Below are positions 50,901 to 61,575 of a DNA stretch of 64,000 bases, in pieces. The translations under genes were made by a program, and so were the position numbers. A model generated the notes under the pieces. That model searched no databases. It saw nothing but the letters and a program-made list of their open reading frames with translations, and had not been told where the DNA came from. This DNA is from JAICKM01 sp050998805 (lineage in GTDB: Bacteria > Chloroflexota > Chloroflexia > QHBQ01 > JAICKM01): the NCBI GenBank assembly GCA_050998805.1, contig JBPCPV010000016.1, positions 32,456 through 96,455 of the forward strand, in the 5' to 3' direction. The stretch's first letter is position 1. Every line of letters begins with the position of its first letter.

Positions 50901-51110
50901 TACGCCGCCGCCGTGAAGCTCACCCCGGCTATGCTACAGGCTGATGGGCAGTTCGACCCTCGCGTGGCCTTCCTCGCCGACTACGGTGCCCTACAACCGC
51001 TTGCCACGGCCTACCAGGCGGTGCTCGACCAGAGCGCGCTCGACAAGCAGCCCGAGCCTGACGGCATACGCACCGCGCTGACACAGATACAGCAGAAACT
51101 TGGGCGCTAG
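47904..51110 (+). CDS. O-antigen ligase/Wzy-like membrane protein with TPR domain
   Basis: A 1068-residue protein. About 12 helices lie in residues 15-630. A periplasmic-loop region (about 480-550, GWGPESMYVAYNKFYPP, DRSHDVFFDQTVTMG) carries the Wzy_C/O-antigen-ligase signature with Arg and His. A low-complexity Gly/Ala/Pro linker spans about 640-745, one further helix lies at about 755-775, and TPR repeats span about 780-960 (EDFYYLFLGRSYMEWARHY, ATLWNELAVAYDKGGRYQDA). Such ligases move polysaccharides from polyprenyl carriers to acceptors. GTG 47904 has AAGGAG at good spacing. Confidence 0.85.
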   Translation: MQSKLAIICDRVIEAGWLAALVFTPIYFNVYSSRVFEPDKISMLRNIVLMMTLAWLIKLIEGALNPRNAGRRVAGALGDAAPRGIPALLRVPMMVPLLLYAFLYLFSTITSVVPLTAFFGSYQRMQGLISQYSYIMVALLIIANMRSRAQLNRLITFAIVTSFPVAAYGILQFTGRDPLPWAGDVQTRVASTLGNAIFVAAFLIMVVPLTLQRLLLVVQRLRGYRDETPSADDPNDDPVGVAIIGGGAVLLLTLIQYAGITTGNKIVPSGPSLQIAQGQSYNDLGDWLIWGGILLAGVIFAWIANTTVSRTRYPAAPGEEEYSVPIIAKIAIPIVQLAVLMLGIAFIGDANHRATDFIFWVVFPAAIFVVYALTFVFTLSRRPSRINDLLQVVSLPLLLLMQAVVVFLAQSRGPELGLLIGLAVFAFAYLLRRRLRRATAVLTVVTLLFGAFLLVFNLPDSPIASWRDIKYIGRLGLLSQLDEGTGKVRTLIWGGAYNLITSDPLRMVIGWGPESMYVAYNKFYPPDLGHWELRNATPDRSHDVFFDQTVTMGLLGLAAYLFIVGSFIWYAVRALRKAPNLPDQLILIGLLSMVVTHVGELITGIQIAATYTLFYVGIACMVVLASVLNNYLAPVPTQAAIELDALLPTEPEQAVAVNGHGNGKVAVPSRVGGATATASAKANGRATAVVVPTRKGAGVTMGPAGNGGPPRRPGGPAQQPPGDRVLPAARARKVVPNYRAMSDTGSYAGGRPAFLVAYVVMGLIAVTVAVGLNVNLVKADMFYKQGLAYDQQSAWPVSIGPYDKAIQISPTEDFYYLFLGRSYMEWARHYTSFQGGPPPVQLLANAESELLQAQKIAPLNTDHYANLGRLYVDWGDSMSDPARGIQGTSQEQDQKYAEGIQQYEKAHSLSPGNATLWNELAVAYDKGGRYQDAVTAIRASQKMDDRYDQTPFLAAEIERAHVQLLNQQWVQSHAITGTTTLTATRSVTITQEAVAAATDYAAAVKLTPAMLQADGQFDPRVAFLADYGALQPLATAYQAVLDQSALDKQPEPDGIRTALTQIQQKLGR

Positions 51111-51125
51111 CCGGGCCGGAGCAGT

Positions 51126-52208
51126 ATGATCCAGTACGCGGCGATACTCCTCTCGGCGGTAGCAATCGCGGTCTTTGTTACCCCGCTCGTCCGCAACGCC
51201 GCCACACGCTTCGGCGTGACCGACACACCGAGCGCGCGCAAGATCCACGCCGAAGCCGTGCCCCTGCTCGGCGGCGCGGCCATCTGGTGCGGCTTCGTGC
51301 TGACCCTGCTGCTCTTCGACACGGCGGGATTCGTGAAGCAGTTCGGCAGCATAATCGTCGGCGCCACGATAGTCTCGGTCGTCGGCCTCTGGGACGATAG
51401 GCAGGGGATCAAGCCCGCTCTCAAGCTCCTCGGCCAGATCATCGCTGCCGTGCTCATAGTCGCCTTCGGCACAAGCATCCACTTCGCCTCCGTGCTCACG
51501 GCCGCCTTCGGCGTCCAACTCCAGAACAACGACCAGCTCGACCTCGCTGTAACGATCCTCTGGGTGGTCGGCATCACCAACGCGCTCAACCTGCTCGACA
51601 ATATGGACGGGCTGGCCGGGGGCGTCGCGGCCTGGGCGTCGTTCTTCTTGTTCCTGCTCGCCCTGATGAGCAGTCAACGGTACGTCGCACTGCTGGCGCT
51701 CGCCCTAGCCGGGGCCTGCATCGGCTTTCTCTACTACAACTTCCGCCCCGGCCACATCTTCATGGGCGATACCGGCAGCCTCTTCCTCGGCTTTATGCTC
51801 GCCGCGGTCGGCATCAAGCTCCGCTTCCCGGTGCTCTACGACCCGATCACCGGCGTTGCCGTCAACCACCAGGCGGTGACATGGATGATCCCTTTGCTGG
51901 TGCTCGGCCTGCCGATCTTCGACACGGCCCTCGTAACGATCTCGCGCCTGCGCCGACGCCTGCCGATCAGCCGTGGAGGGCGGGACCACACATCCCACCG
52001 CCTCGTAGCCCTCGGCATGAACCATCACGAGGCCGTGCTGCTCCTCTACATCATCTGTCTGCTGTTCGGCATCGCGGCCATCGCCGTCGCCTACCTGCCG
52101 GTCGCCGAAGCCCAGATCCTCGGCCTGTGTGTGCTCGCCGCCGCCGCCCTCGCCCTCTGGCGGCTAGAGCAAGTGCCCCTAGTAGACACGAACCCGGCGA
52201 TGCCGTAG
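51126..52208 (+). CDS. Undecaprenyl-phosphate sugar-1-phosphate transferase (WecA/TagO-like)
   Basis: A 360-residue protein with about 11 helices. Hallmarks are VVGLWDDRQGIKPALKLLGQ, the Mg-binding NALNLLDNMDGLAGG, GHIFMGDTGSLFLGF and RDHTSHRLVALGMNHHEAVL (the HxxHR-like loop of the GlcNAc-1-P transferase branch). It initiates polymer synthesis on the lipid carrier. A GGAG lies just upstream of the ATG, 15 bases after the Wzy-like stop, so the two form one unit. Confidence 0.9.
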   Translation: MIQYAAILLSAVAIAVFVTPLVRNAATRFGVTDTPSARKIHAEAVPLLGGAAIWCGFVLTLLLFDTAGFVKQFGSIIVGATIVSVVGLWDDRQGIKPALKLLGQIIAAVLIVAFGTSIHFASVLTAAFGVQLQNNDQLDLAVTILWVVGITNALNLLDNMDGLAGGVAAWASFFLFLLALMSSQRYVALLALALAGACIGFLYYNFRPGHIFMGDTGSLFLGFMLAAVGIKLRFPVLYDPITGVAVNHQAVTWMIPLLVLGLPIFDTALVTISRLRRRLPISRGGRDHTSHRLVALGMNHHEAVLLLYIICLLFGIAAIAVAYLPVAEAQILGLCVLAAAALALWRLEQVPLVDTNPAMP

Positions 52209-52226
52209 TGCGTAGTGCGTAGTGCG
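52206..52226 (+). repeat. Heptanucleotide array (TAGTGCG x3)
   Basis: Three perfect TAGTGCG units beginning inside the WecA-like stop codon and followed by TAAGCAG. Confidence 0.85.
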
Positions 52227-52271
52227 TAAGCAGCCAACCGCCTGCTGGGTAATGGCCGGAGGCACACCCCA

Positions 52272-52300
52272 TTGACATCCGCCCCGTTCTACTGTAACCT
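52272..52300 (+). promoter_or_regulatory. Promoter of the glucosidase gene
   Basis: TTGACA 52272-52277, 17-bp spacer, TAACCT 52295-52300. ATG 52331 is 30 bp downstream. Confidence 0.55.
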
Positions 52301-52330
52301 ACCTCAACATCCTTATCAGGAGTATGTTCA

Positions 52331-55048
<2,718 letters not shown>

Positions 55049-55089
55049 GAGATGTTTTGAGCCTATTGACCCCATCTCAGGCTTGTAGC

Positions 55090-55651
55090 GGAAGGCTTGC
55101 CAGCGATTATCAGAAACCCAGCAGCTTTTGGGGGCCGCATCAGGCATGGCGGTCGGCCCCCGGCTGGTCATGGCGCGCATCGGTCTTTCGACGGGTTTTT
55201 TGGAGTTTCGAGTTGCGAGTTGCGAGTGCATGGCGATCGGCTCCTTTTTTCGTGCGTAAGTCTCGCGTTATTTTTACCCTCTCACTTTATATATCCATTT
55301 GAGGGGCGATTTACTGCCAGATTTGGGGCCAAAACGGGGCTGTCGGGCAAAAGATACTCCGAAAGACCTAGACGGCGGAGTGGTTGGTGGTTAGTGATTA
55401 GAAGTGCGTAGTGCGTAGTACGTGCTGACGGCTGACGGCTGATCGCTGATGGGATAGGGCCCGTGATGCGTTGTAGAGCCGTCTGGGGCGGCGCTAGGGG
55501 TGGAGGAGTGTATTACGCCGTTGTTATGCCGTCCAACGCAGAACGGGTGTTCTAAGCCATCCAGCACGGTTTGGTGGCAAGCAGGCTCGATTGCGGAGTG
55601 CGTAATAGGGGGGGAGCCAGCTCATAGAGCGCAGAGCGACTCTTCCACAGA
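55090..55651 (+). repeat. Composite dispersed noncoding element, copy 2
   Basis: The 623-bp spacer 55049-55671 contains no gene that I accept. It repeats the blocks at 16869-17436 in the same order and orientation: box ccagcgattatcagaa at 55090-55105; core 55175-55374 bounded by GGTCTTTCG (55182-55190) and CGAAAGACC (55360-55368); and a 25-nt box at 55627-55651 (one mismatch). The box-to-core linker is shorter than in copy 1 and includes GGGGGCCG...CGGCCCCC, a perfect 8-bp stem near 55129-55162. Between core and last box lie ten contiguous heptamers. Confidence 0.8.
55381..55450 (+). repeat. Heptanucleotide array (10 units)
   Basis: In-register units TGGTTGG, TGGTTAG, TGATTAG, AAGTGCG, TAGTGCG, TAGTACG, TGCTGAC, GGCTGAC, GGCTGAT, CGCTGAT. 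Three heptamer types succeed one another without a phase break. Confidence 0.85.
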
Positions 55652-55671
55652 CGATGTGCCTGGCGTATCCG

Positions 55672-56487
55672 CTATTTCGTGCCCAGCAGCCCACCGCTGT
55701 ACATGACCGGCGTGGGGGCAGCCGTCGAACTGAGGTCCAGCTGCCCGCTCAGGCGGCCGGGGTTGCCGAGGTCGAGCATGATCGTGCCGCCGGTGATCGG
55801 GCGGGGCTTGCCGGCCTTGTTGTTCGGGCCGGTTGACCAGCCGCCGGGGACGCCGTACTTCGGGTCGGCCGTGATCGCCAGGAACTTCGTCGCCGGGTCG
55901 TAGACCACGCTGGGGACGGCATTCGCCGGGGAGTTGAAGCCGGCCGGCAGCAGGTCGGGGCGCGTCGCCAGGAAGATAGCGCCGACGGTTTTGCCGGGAG
56001 AGAGGTCGGCGAGTTCATGGAGGGAGCGCACGCCCGACGAGATCCGGATCTCTGCCGAATGGCCGCTGCCGGGGGCTGCCGCACTCAGCACTAGCGTGCC
56101 CGGCTGCTGGTATACCCGATAGCCCTCCGCCTTCGCCGTGATGATCGTCCGGTAGGTGCCAAGCGCCGAGGCGGGGACCGCGGGCGCGGCTTGTGCGGGC
56201 GGCGTGAGGGTCGGTTTGGCTAGCGCAGTCACCGTGGCCGCATCGTTGCGCGAGATCGCGGTAATCGTCGCGTATGCCGATACTGCGGCACTGTCTTGTG
56301 TCGGACTCGCCGGGGCGGCGGCCAGTGTAGGACTCGGCGCAGCAGCGACCGCGCTGGTCGCTGACGGCACGGCAGTGCTGGGCACCGCTGTTGTGCCGCT
56401 GGTCGGCGACGGCACCGGCGCGCTATCACAGGACGCGAGCAGCAACAGAAGGCCGCCGAGGATAGCCCCGCGAGCGCGGTATCTCAC
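55672..56487 (-). CDS. Lipoprotein with Thr/Pro/Ala-rich linker
   Basis: A 271-residue protein. The signal peptide ends in lipobox LASC with Cys20. Residues 21-105 are a Ser/Thr/Pro/Ala linker. The globular part (about 108-271) has GTYRTIITAKAEGYRVYQQP and VGAIFLATRPDLLPAGFNSP; it resembles no family I can name. GTG 56487 is the start, with a weak ribosome site. It lies 46 bases downstream of the stalked surface protein, so both may be exported from one transcript. Confidence 0.68.
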   Translation of the reverse strand: MRYRARGAILGGLLLLLASCDSAPVPSPTSGTTAVPSTAVPSATSAVAAAPSPTLAAAPASPTQDSAAVSAYATITAISRNDAATVTALAKPTLTPPAQAAPAVPASALGTYRTIITAKAEGYRVYQQPGTLVLSAAAPGSGHSAEIRISSGVRSLHELADLSPGKTVGAIFLATRPDLLPAGFNSPANAVPSVVYDPATKFLAITADPKYGVPGGWSTGPNNKAGKPRPITGGTIMLDLGNPGRLSGQLDLSSTAAPTPVMYSGGLLGTK

Positions 56488-56533
56488 CAGAGGTCAGCTT
56501 CCAGAGTTCAGAAGCCGGCAACGAGCCACAAGC

Positions 56534-58294
56534 CTACTCCGCACTCCGCACTCCGCCCTCTACACTCCTCCGCCGTCGCCCCACCGCGAGTACGCGGAGG
56601 CCGATGCCGACCGCCAGCGCGAAGGTGCCGGCCAGGAATAGCGCCGAGGGCAGCGACGAAGGGTGCCCCGTGCCCGGCGATTGGGTCGGCGCGCCGCTAT
56701 CGGTCGCGCTGGTCACCACGGGTGCGGGCGGCGGGGCGGGGCCGGGGTTAAGCACAATCGGGGTCGGCACCGCGGCCGGCGGGGCTTGCGTGGGCGAAGT
56801 GTCGGTCACGGCGGGTGCAGTAGGCTTGCCGGTGGCCGGGGATTGTGCGGTCGCCACCGGAGGGGGCAGCGCCCTTGTGCCGGCGGTCGCCACGGCAGGC
56901 GGCAACGGCTTACCGGAGGCGGTCGGCACCGACGGCGGAAGGCCGGATGCTGTCGGTGCCCTCGTCACGGAGGGCTGGGTCGGCGGCGGGCGGAGCGGCG
57001 GCGACCCATCGGAGGCTCCGGGCGTCGGCGTGCCGGTCGCCGTGCCGGTCGGTGTGGTGGTTGTCGTGCCGGTCGGCGTCGTCAGAGGCACGCCATTTCC
57101 TGAGACCGGGCGGGGTGTGGGGGTCAGTGGGGCAGGCGCGGTCGGGATCGGGCGGGGGCCTGCGGTCGGCACTGCCCTCGGACCGCCAGTGGCCTGAGCA
57201 GGGGGCAGGAGCGGCGGAGCAGCATTTGCCGGGCGCGGCAGGGGCGGCGGGTTCTGAGGCACGGCGTGAGCGGCGCTGTGGGCAGGGGGTTGAGCCGGAG
57301 TCGCGGTGAGCCGAGGCACGGCCGTGGCCGTCGGGTTAGTCGGCGGCAGAGTCGGTGCCGTCGTCGGAGGCACCGCGCGGGCTGTGGGCGGCGGCTTCGG
57401 GCCAGCGACGGGCGTGGACGGCGCGGGCGTGTCTGGCACCGGGGTGGCGGTCGGTGTCGCCGTCAGCGGGAGCGGGCGCGGCGGCTTCGTCGGCAGAGGT
57501 GTATCGGGCAGAGGCGTTTCGGGCGGCGCTGTGGCCGGAGGCGGCTTGACGCCCGGAGTCGGGGCCGATGGGGTCGCGGTCGGCGAAGGGGTGGGGGTCG
57601 AGGCGGCGACCGTGGCGGCGACCGTGGCAGTTGCCGTGGGCGTGATTGCGGGCACCGGCGCACCGGCGGCTGTGGCCCAGATCAGGGCCTGGCTGCCCCC
57701 GCCGCTCACCAGCGTGCCGTATGGTAGGTAGAGTTGTGCAGCGTTCAGGCCAAGATTGGTGATTAGAAGGGTGCCCTGCCCCAGGTGCGGGTTTGGCCCT
57801 GCCGTCAACTCGGTCAGACTGAGGCGCGCATTGCCGGCCTGGCGTGCGAGCAGGGCCGATGTGCCCTGCGTCAGCCAGCTTGGGTTAGGGTTGCCGGCCG
57901 CCGCCGCCAAGATGCGAATGGCTACGCTGTGGTCGAGGTTGTCGGGCCAGGTTCCGGTCTGCGCGTGAGATACGGCGTCGAAGACCTGCTGCGGATCGCT
58001 GTCGGCATAGCCCCAGTTGATCCCATAGTAGAGAGCGGAGCGGAGAGACTGCGCGGCGAGGTCGCCGACGACGGCACCGGCCCCCGGCAGCGTCCCGCCC
58101 GGCCCGATCGCCAGCGCCCGCACCTGGAGCGTCGCCTGCCCACCGGGGGCAAGGCTGACGTAGGGCGCAGGTACGTCGGCGAGCGGCGAGGCCGCAGCAG
58201 GCGTTGGCTGGGCCAGGCCGAGGCCAACCACCCCGCCTAGCAGAGTCAGGATAGCTACCGCCGCAGTGAGATGTCGGTAGGTATATGAGCGCAA
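56534..58294 (-). CDS. Surface protein with long Pro/Thr stalk and C-terminal anchor
   Basis: A 586-residue protein. The signal peptide spans about 1-35. A soluble domain follows at about 40-205 (RSALYYGINWGYADSDPQQV, SLTELTAGPNPHLGQG). About 330 residues of Pro/Thr/Ala repeats follow, then a C-terminal helix (LFLAGTFALAVGIGLRVLAV) and RRRR. The end resembles surface anchors but there is no LPxTG. TTG 58294 has GGGGGAA upstream. The last codons are built from CTCCGCA-type heptamers (56537-56571), so the repeat array has invaded the coding end. Function unknown. Confidence 0.72.
   Translation of the reverse strand: MRSYTYRHLTAAVAILTLLGGVVGLGLAQPTPAAASPLADVPAPYVSLAPGGQATLQVRALAIGPGGTLPGAGAVVGDLAAQSLRSALYYGINWGYADSDPQQVFDAVSHAQTGTWPDNLDHSVAIRILAAAAGNPNPSWLTQGTSALLARQAGNARLSLTELTAGPNPHLGQGTLLITNLGLNAAQLYLPYGTLVSGGGSQALIWATAAGAPVPAITPTATATVAATVAASTPTPSPTATPSAPTPGVKPPPATAPPETPLPDTPLPTKPPRPLPLTATPTATPVPDTPAPSTPVAGPKPPPTARAVPPTTAPTLPPTNPTATAVPRLTATPAQPPAHSAAHAVPQNPPPLPRPANAAPPLLPPAQATGGPRAVPTAGPRPIPTAPAPLTPTPRPVSGNGVPLTTPTGTTTTTPTGTATGTPTPGASDGSPPLRPPPTQPSVTRAPTASGLPPSVPTASGKPLPPAVATAGTRALPPPVATAQSPATGKPTAPAVTDTSPTQAPPAAVPTPIVLNPGPAPPPAPVVTSATDSGAPTQSPGTGHPSSLPSALFLAGTFALAVGIGLRVLAVGRRRRSVEGGVRSAE
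56537..56571 (+). repeat. Heptanucleotide array overlapping a gene 3' end
   Basis: CTCCGCA, CTCCGCA, CTCCGCC, CTCTACA, CTCCTCC in register. It supplies the last residues (EGGVRSAE) of the stalked surface protein. Confidence 0.75.
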
Positions 58295-58321
58295 AACGAT
58301 GTTCCCCCTCTACTGAGTGCA

Positions 58322-58419
58322 GATTGCGTAGTGCGTAGTGCGTAAACACTGGTCACCAATCACTAACCACTAACCACTAACTACTTACGGCTGACCACTG
58401 ACCACTGACCACTCGTCAC
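58322..58419 (+). repeat. Heptanucleotide array (14 units)
   Basis: Fourteen contiguous 7-bp units: GATTGCG, TAGTGCG twice, TAAACAC, TGGTCAC, CAATCAC, TAACCAC twice, TAACTAC, TTACGGC, TGACCAC three times, TCGTCAC. It spans almost the whole spacer between pnp and the surface protein and its last unit includes the pnp stop. Confidence 0.9.
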
Positions 58420-60956
58420 CAACGAGGCCCACGGTCGCGGTCGTTCGTACCTGGGTCGCTCGAGCTGCTGTCGTTCGGGCCGCGCTCGTTCCCGCGAGAA
58501 GGCCCACGGTCGCCACCACTGCTGCGAGACGGCCCACGGTCCCCGAACCCACCGCCGCCTCCGCGGGATGGCCCTCGGTCGCGGTCCCCGTAGCCTCCGC
58601 CACCACTGCTGCGGGAAGGCCCGCGGTCCCCGTAGCCTCCGCCGCCACTGCGAGCAGGCCCACGGTCTCCGTACCCGCTACCACTACTACGAGCAGGCGC
58701 ACGGTCGCTGTAATTCGGCGCGCGGTTCGGGTCGCGCGGCGGACGGTCATCCTCTGTGCCGCCACCGTCACGCGGTGCCCGGTCACGGCCTCCGCCGCCG
58801 GCACCGCCCGCGCGGCCCTCATTCCGGCTCCGCTCCTGCTCCTCCGGCGTCGGGATCTGCCCGGTAAGCACGGCGCGCCGCGAGAGGCTGATCTTGCCCA
58901 TGCGGTCCACGCCGATGACCATGACGTTGATTTCGTCGCCGATGCTCACCACGTCCTCGACACGCTCAACAAAGTAATCGGCGAGTTCGCTGATACGCAC
59001 GAGGCCGTCTTTGCCCGGCATGATCTGCACGAAGGCCCCGTAGGGCTGGATCGAAACGACTTTGCCGAGGTATATGGTGCCGATCTCCGGCTCTTTGGTC
59101 AGCCCCTCGATCATCTGAATCGCCCGGCGTGCGCTCGCTCCGTCGGTCGAGGCGACGAAAACCGAGCCGTCGTCCTCGACGTCGATCTTGCAGCCGGTGG
59201 TTTCGGTGATGCTGCGGATCATCTTTCCGCCGGGGCCGATCAGCGCACCGATCTTTTCGGGGTTGATCTGTAGCTTGATGATCCTCGGCGCGTAGACCGA
59301 CATTTCGGCCCGCGGCTTGCTGATCACCGCGTTCATCTTGTCGAGGATCGCGATCCGCGCGTCGCGCGCCTGCGCGAACGCCTCGCTCATGATCTCGTAG
59401 CTAAGGCCGGTCGTCTTGATGTCCATCTGGAGGCCGGTCACGCCCTCGGCGGTGCCCGCGACCTTGAAGTCCATGTCGCCGAGGTTATCCTCGATGCCCT
59501 GGATGTCGGTCAAGACAGTGTGCCGGCCGTCGGGGTCGGTCACGAGGCCCATCGCAATGCCGGCGACCGATGCCTTGAGCGGCACGCCCGCGTCGAGCAT
59601 CGCCAGGGTGCTTCCGCAGACGCTCGCCATTGACGACGAGCCGTTGCTCGCCAGCGTCTCGCTGACCAGGCGGATCACGTAGGGGAAATCATCGTCGCTC
59701 GGCAGCACCGGCACCAGAGAACGCTCCGCGAGGTGGCCGTGACCGATGTCGCGGCGCGATGGCCCGCGGGCGCGGCGTGTCTCACCCGTGCTGAACGGCG
59801 GGAAGTTGTAGTGGTGGATATACCGCTTCTTCGTCTCCACGCCGAGGCCGTCGAGCTTCTGCTCATCGTCACCGGTGCCGAGAGTGCAGATCGTCAATAC
59901 CTGCGTCTGGCCGCGCGTGAACAGCCCGGTGCCGTGGGTGCGCGGCAGCACGCCGACCTCTACGCTGATCTGCCGAATGTCGGTCGGCCCACGCCCGTCG
60001 GGGCGTATGCCCTTGTCGAGGATGGCGTTGCGGACCTCCGCCTTGAGTATGGAGGCGAACGCCTTCTGCGCCTTCGCCTCGGCGCCGGCCTTCTCGGCTT
60101 CGGGGGCGTCGGCAGCAAAGGCCGCGACGGCCTCTTTGCGGACCTCCTCGGTGCCGGATTCGCGCGCTACCTTGTCGGGGTTGTTCGCCGCAATCCGCAG
60201 CCGATCTCCGAGTATGGCCTTCAGCTTGTCCATATCGCTGGTATCGGGCACCGGCACCTCGAACGGACGCTTCGGCACGGCGGCCTCGCGGATAAGCTCC
60301 TCCTGGATCTCGATGCTGCTCTGTAGACCCGCGTGGCCGAACTTCACGGCCTCGAGCATTTGGTCCTCGGTCAGCTCGCTCGCCCCGGCTTCCACCATCA
60401 GCACCGCGTCGCGGTTACCGGCTATCATCATATCGAGGCGGCTCTGCGCGAGTTGCTCGTAGGTCGGGTTGAGCACGAACTCACCGTTCACATGGCCGAC
60501 GCGCGCCGCGCCGACCGGCCCCTTGAACGGGATGTCGGAGATGCAGAGCGCGGCGCTCGAACCGATTATCGAGAGCACGTTCGGGTCGGTCTCCATGTCT
60601 ACGCTGAGGACGGTCACCATGACCTGGATCTCGTAGTAGTAGCCCTTGGGGAACAGCGGGCGCAGCGGGCGGTCGGTGAGGCGCGATGTCAGCACAGCGG
60701 CCTCGCTCGGCCGGCTCTCGCGCTTGATAAATCCGCCTGGTATCTTGCCGGCGGCATACATCTTCTCTTCGTAATCCACTGTCAGCGGCAGGAAGTCGGT
60801 GCCCTCGCGCACGTCATACGCGCCCACCACAGTCGCCAGCACCACATTCTCGCCATACGTGACCAGCACCGCGCCCTGCGCCTGCTCGGCCAGCCGTCCG
60901 GTCTCCAGGGTCATCTTGCGCCCTGCGACGGTCGTTTCGGTTCTATGAACTTGCAT
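58416..60956 (-). CDS. pnp: Polynucleotide phosphorylase with RG-rich C-terminal tail
   Basis: An 846-residue PNPase. RNase PH domain 1 spans about 10-140 (AAGKIPGGFIKRESRPSEAA), the helical domain about 240-320, and RNase PH domain 2 about 320-540, with ARGPSRRDIGHGHLAERSL and the catalytic SSSMASVCGSTLAMLDAGVP. KH domain at about 555-615 (ALIGPGGKMIRSI) and S1 at about 625-695. Odd: about 135 further residues of Gly/Arg/Asp/Ser repeats (GGGGYGDRGPSR-type) follow S1, where many PNPases end near 700-720. The tail may add RNA affinity. AAGGAAA precedes the ATG. It lies downstream of rpsO, the classical order. Confidence 0.95.
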   Translation of the reverse strand: MQVHRTETTVAGRKMTLETGRLAEQAQGAVLVTYGENVVLATVVGAYDVREGTDFLPLTVDYEEKMYAAGKIPGGFIKRESRPSEAAVLTSRLTDRPLRPLFPKGYYYEIQVMVTVLSVDMETDPNVLSIIGSSAALCISDIPFKGPVGAARVGHVNGEFVLNPTYEQLAQSRLDMMIAGNRDAVLMVEAGASELTEDQMLEAVKFGHAGLQSSIEIQEELIREAAVPKRPFEVPVPDTSDMDKLKAILGDRLRIAANNPDKVARESGTEEVRKEAVAAFAADAPEAEKAGAEAKAQKAFASILKAEVRNAILDKGIRPDGRGPTDIRQISVEVGVLPRTHGTGLFTRGQTQVLTICTLGTGDDEQKLDGLGVETKKRYIHHYNFPPFSTGETRRARGPSRRDIGHGHLAERSLVPVLPSDDDFPYVIRLVSETLASNGSSSMASVCGSTLAMLDAGVPLKASVAGIAMGLVTDPDGRHTVLTDIQGIEDNLGDMDFKVAGTAEGVTGLQMDIKTTGLSYEIMSEAFAQARDARIAILDKMNAVISKPRAEMSVYAPRIIKLQINPEKIGALIGPGGKMIRSITETTGCKIDVEDDGSVFVASTDGASARRAIQMIEGLTKEPEIGTIYLGKVVSIQPYGAFVQIMPGKDGLVRISELADYFVERVEDVVSIGDEINVMVIGVDRMGKISLSRRAVLTGQIPTPEEQERSRNEGRAGGAGGGGRDRAPRDGGGTEDDRPPRDPNRAPNYSDRAPARSSGSGYGDRGPARSGGGGYGDRGPSRSSGGGGYGDRDRGPSRGGGGGFGDRGPSRSSGGDRGPSRGNERGPNDSSSSDPGTNDRDRGPRW

Positions 60957-61100
60957 TTACGTTTCCTTCCATCAATCCTTCTTGTCCCTCTTTGGGGTTC
61001 CGTCTACGTCCGGGTCCATGTCCATGCCCGGTACGCCTGTATTCGCTGGGGATGGCGGCAGGGGTGTGGTTCCAGATATGCTGCCCGGCATAAGTAAATA

Positions 61101-61129
61101 GGCCGCACCTCCTGGTCAGGGGTGCGGCC
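61101..61129 (-). terminator. Hairpin between rpsO and pnp
   Basis: GGCCGCACC (61101-61109) pairs with GGTGCGGCC (61121-61129) around an 11-nt loop, with TATTTACTTA following on the minus strand. It could be an attenuator or a processing site in the rpsO-pnp transcript, as known in E. coli. Confidence 0.6.
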
Positions 61130-61147
61130 TCCGGCCGACAGAGTCGG

Positions 61148-61435
61148 TTAGCGGGCGCGGGCGCGCTGTTCGCGCAGGCCCAGGCTCCGGATCACGAGCC
61201 GGTAACGTTCGACATCTCTCTTGCTCAGGTAGCGCAGCAGCCGCCGACGCCGCCCCACAAGCACCAATAGCCCGCGCCGGCTGTGATGGTCGTGCTTATT
61301 CACCTTCAGGTGCGCCACGAGTTGGTTGATCCGCTCACTGAGGAGCGCGATCTGCACATCCGACGACCCGGTGTCGCCCTCATGGATGGCATACTTGACG
61401 ATGATCGTCTCTTTCTGGTCTTTCTCCAACGCCAT
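61148..61435 (-). CDS. rpsO: 30S ribosomal protein S15
   Basis: A 95-residue S15. Family landmarks are GDTGSSDVQIALLSERINQL, HLKVNKHDHHSRRGLLVLVG and RRRLLRYLSKRDVERYRLVI. It binds the 16S central domain. ATG 61435 gives the family length; GGAGG lies about 11 bases upstream. The frame is open for 48 more codons that match nothing. An extended -10 promoter is located about 100 bp before the gene. Confidence 0.96.
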   Translation of the reverse strand: MALEKDQKETIIVKYAIHEGDTGSSDVQIALLSERINQLVAHLKVNKHDHHSRRGLLVLVGRRRRLLRYLSKRDVERYRLVIRSLGLREQRARAR

Positions 61436-61535
61436 TTGCGGGAAAACCTCCTCCACGACGCACGCCCCTGCGAGACCTGCGACGGGTAAACAGAATGAAA
61501 TAACCTGGTGCCTCGAGTCACGTCTATCCAGGCTT

Positions 61536-61564
61536 AGTATACCACAAGTGCCCCCGCCCCGCAA
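61536..61564 (-). promoter_or_regulatory. rpsO promoter
   Basis: On the minus strand TTGCGG (61564-61559), 17-bp spacer, TATACT (61541-61536) with TGG in front. It overlaps the end of aroQ. Confidence 0.65.
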
Positions 61565-61575
61565 CTCGCGCCCGA

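Noticed and set aside
56534..56640. Sortase (LPxTG) anchor at the end of the surface protein.
   Set aside because: A terminal helix plus RRRR is present but no LPxTG-like motif precedes it.
58322..58419. Heptamer arrays as a CRISPR array.
   Set aside because: Units are 7 bp with no spacers, and no cas genes are present anywhere in the window.
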